Source: Magicicada septendecula (Eukaryota; Arthropoda; Insecta; Hemiptera; Cicadidae). From it: a stretch of 64,000 nucleotides of DNA. Under the pieces are notes generated by a model. The model was not told the DNA's origin, made no database searches, and saw only the letters and a program-made list of their open reading frames with translations. The stretch lies in NCBI GenBank assembly GCA_034769895.1, contig JAWRYS010000689.1:31171-95170 (forward strand), given 5' to 3'. The translations under genes and the position numbers were made by a program. Below are positions 63,796-64,000 of this stretch, piece after piece (positions within the stretch are counted from its first letter, which is position 1; each line of letters starts with the position of its first letter).

Positions 63796-64000
63796 ACAGA
63801 TTCCAAACAGAATATAGAGAAAAGGGACGGATTTTATGGATAACAAATAAAGCAAACCAAAGGAAAATAATGAGAAAACTAATTAAAATATATTAAACTA
63901 ACTATTAAATGCAATAGACTAATTAAAAATATATTAAACTAACAATTAAATGCAATAGACTAATTACACGATACATCAGAGGAATTAGTTGGAATCAATT
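63796..64000 (+). other. Start of the degenerate 3' internal region, unit 14 (cut by the window end)
   Basis: It matches the other units up to the last base, with a private extra A in GAGAAAACTAATT near 63873. The array therefore continues to the right. Confidence 0.7.

Larger units (their letters stand above)
1..64000 (+). repeat. Head-to-tail tandem array of a 4.7-kb LTR-retroelement-derived unit (13 full + 1 partial copy)
   Basis: The first bases of the window recur at 4704, 9407, 14112, 18818, 23509, 28213, 32916, 37622, 42328, 47034, 51740, 56445 and 61151, always on the same strand. Unit lengths are 4703, 4703, 4705, 4706, 4691, 4704, 4703, 4706, 4706, 4706, 4706, 4705 and 4706 bp; the fourteenth copy is cut by the window end. 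Copies are almost identical, with unit-specific and neighbour-shared variants. There is no unrelated sequence between units, so the whole window is array. Each unit holds one LTR-like segment and one internal region with a gag-like frame. The period and orientation are read directly; the retroelement origin is an inference from the landmarks listed below. Confidence 0.98.

Noticed and set aside
1..64000. A histone, rRNA or 5S gene cluster, which also form arrays of a few kb
   Set aside because: No histone-like frame and no rRNA-like conserved sequence is visible in the unit, and the LTR-element landmarks explain the layout better.
1..64000. CRISPR array or other short-spaced direct repeats
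   Set aside because: The only regular repeats are the 4.7-kb unit, a 33-bp coding repeat (three copies) and a 41-bp pair; there are no spacers or cas-like genes.
1..64000. Assembly artefact duplicating one unit
   Set aside because: Units carry private and block-shared substitutions and indels, which identical duplication by software would not give. The exact copy number may still be wrong, and raw reads would decide.

Overview
The window lies wholly inside one head-to-tail tandem array. A unit of about 4.7 kb (4,691-4,706 bp) repeats 13 full times plus one partial copy, always in the same orientation. Measured from base 1, units start at 1, 4704, 9407, 14112, 18818, 23509, 28213, 32916, 37622, 42328, 47034, 51740, 56445 and 61151. 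By eye the copies differ by only a handful of substitutions and small indels per unit. No flanking single-copy DNA is present, so the array runs off both ends. The sequence is strongly A+T-rich, has no bacterial-style gene packing, and carries LTR-retrotransposon landmarks. That suggests a eukaryotic nuclear genome, most likely an arthropod, although no host gene is present to prove it.

Each unit reads as one copy of a decayed, non-autonomous, Ty3/Gypsy-like LTR retroelement. (a) An LTR-like segment of about 2,450 bp begins TGTAACG just after a polypurine tract and ends TTACA, giving a short terminal inverted repeat. (b) A leader of about 120 bp holds two diverged copies of a TGG-starting primer-binding-site-like sequence. 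(c) A gag-like frame encodes a long charged coiled coil. (d) About 1.2 kb of degenerate sequence leads to the next polypurine tract and the next LTR. No reverse transcriptase, RNase H, integrase or envelope frame is visible. The order is LTR-internal-LTR-internal, with one LTR shared between neighbours and no target-site duplication at the junctions. This fits unequal recombination between LTRs, or amplification through a one-LTR circle, rather than repeated independent insertion.

The gag-like frame is open for 314 codons only in units 4 and 8. Units 1-3 share a 1-bp loss, units 5-7 share a 2-bp loss, and units 9-14 share a nonsense codon. Even the open version probably runs in a non-ancestral frame in its last third, because a more Gag-like, Asn/Arg/Gly-rich frame lies in another phase there. 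Sharing of variants between neighbours, with some discontinuous (mosaic) variants, points to homogenisation by unequal exchange or gene conversion. It also argues against a simple assembly duplication.

I see no CRISPR array, rRNA or tRNA gene, defence system, metabolic gene or intact mobile-element enzyme. The notable object is the array itself: a retroelement turned into a long-unit satellite, with several conserved palindromes and nested inverted repeats around the LTR edge, candidate promoter and poly(A) signal.
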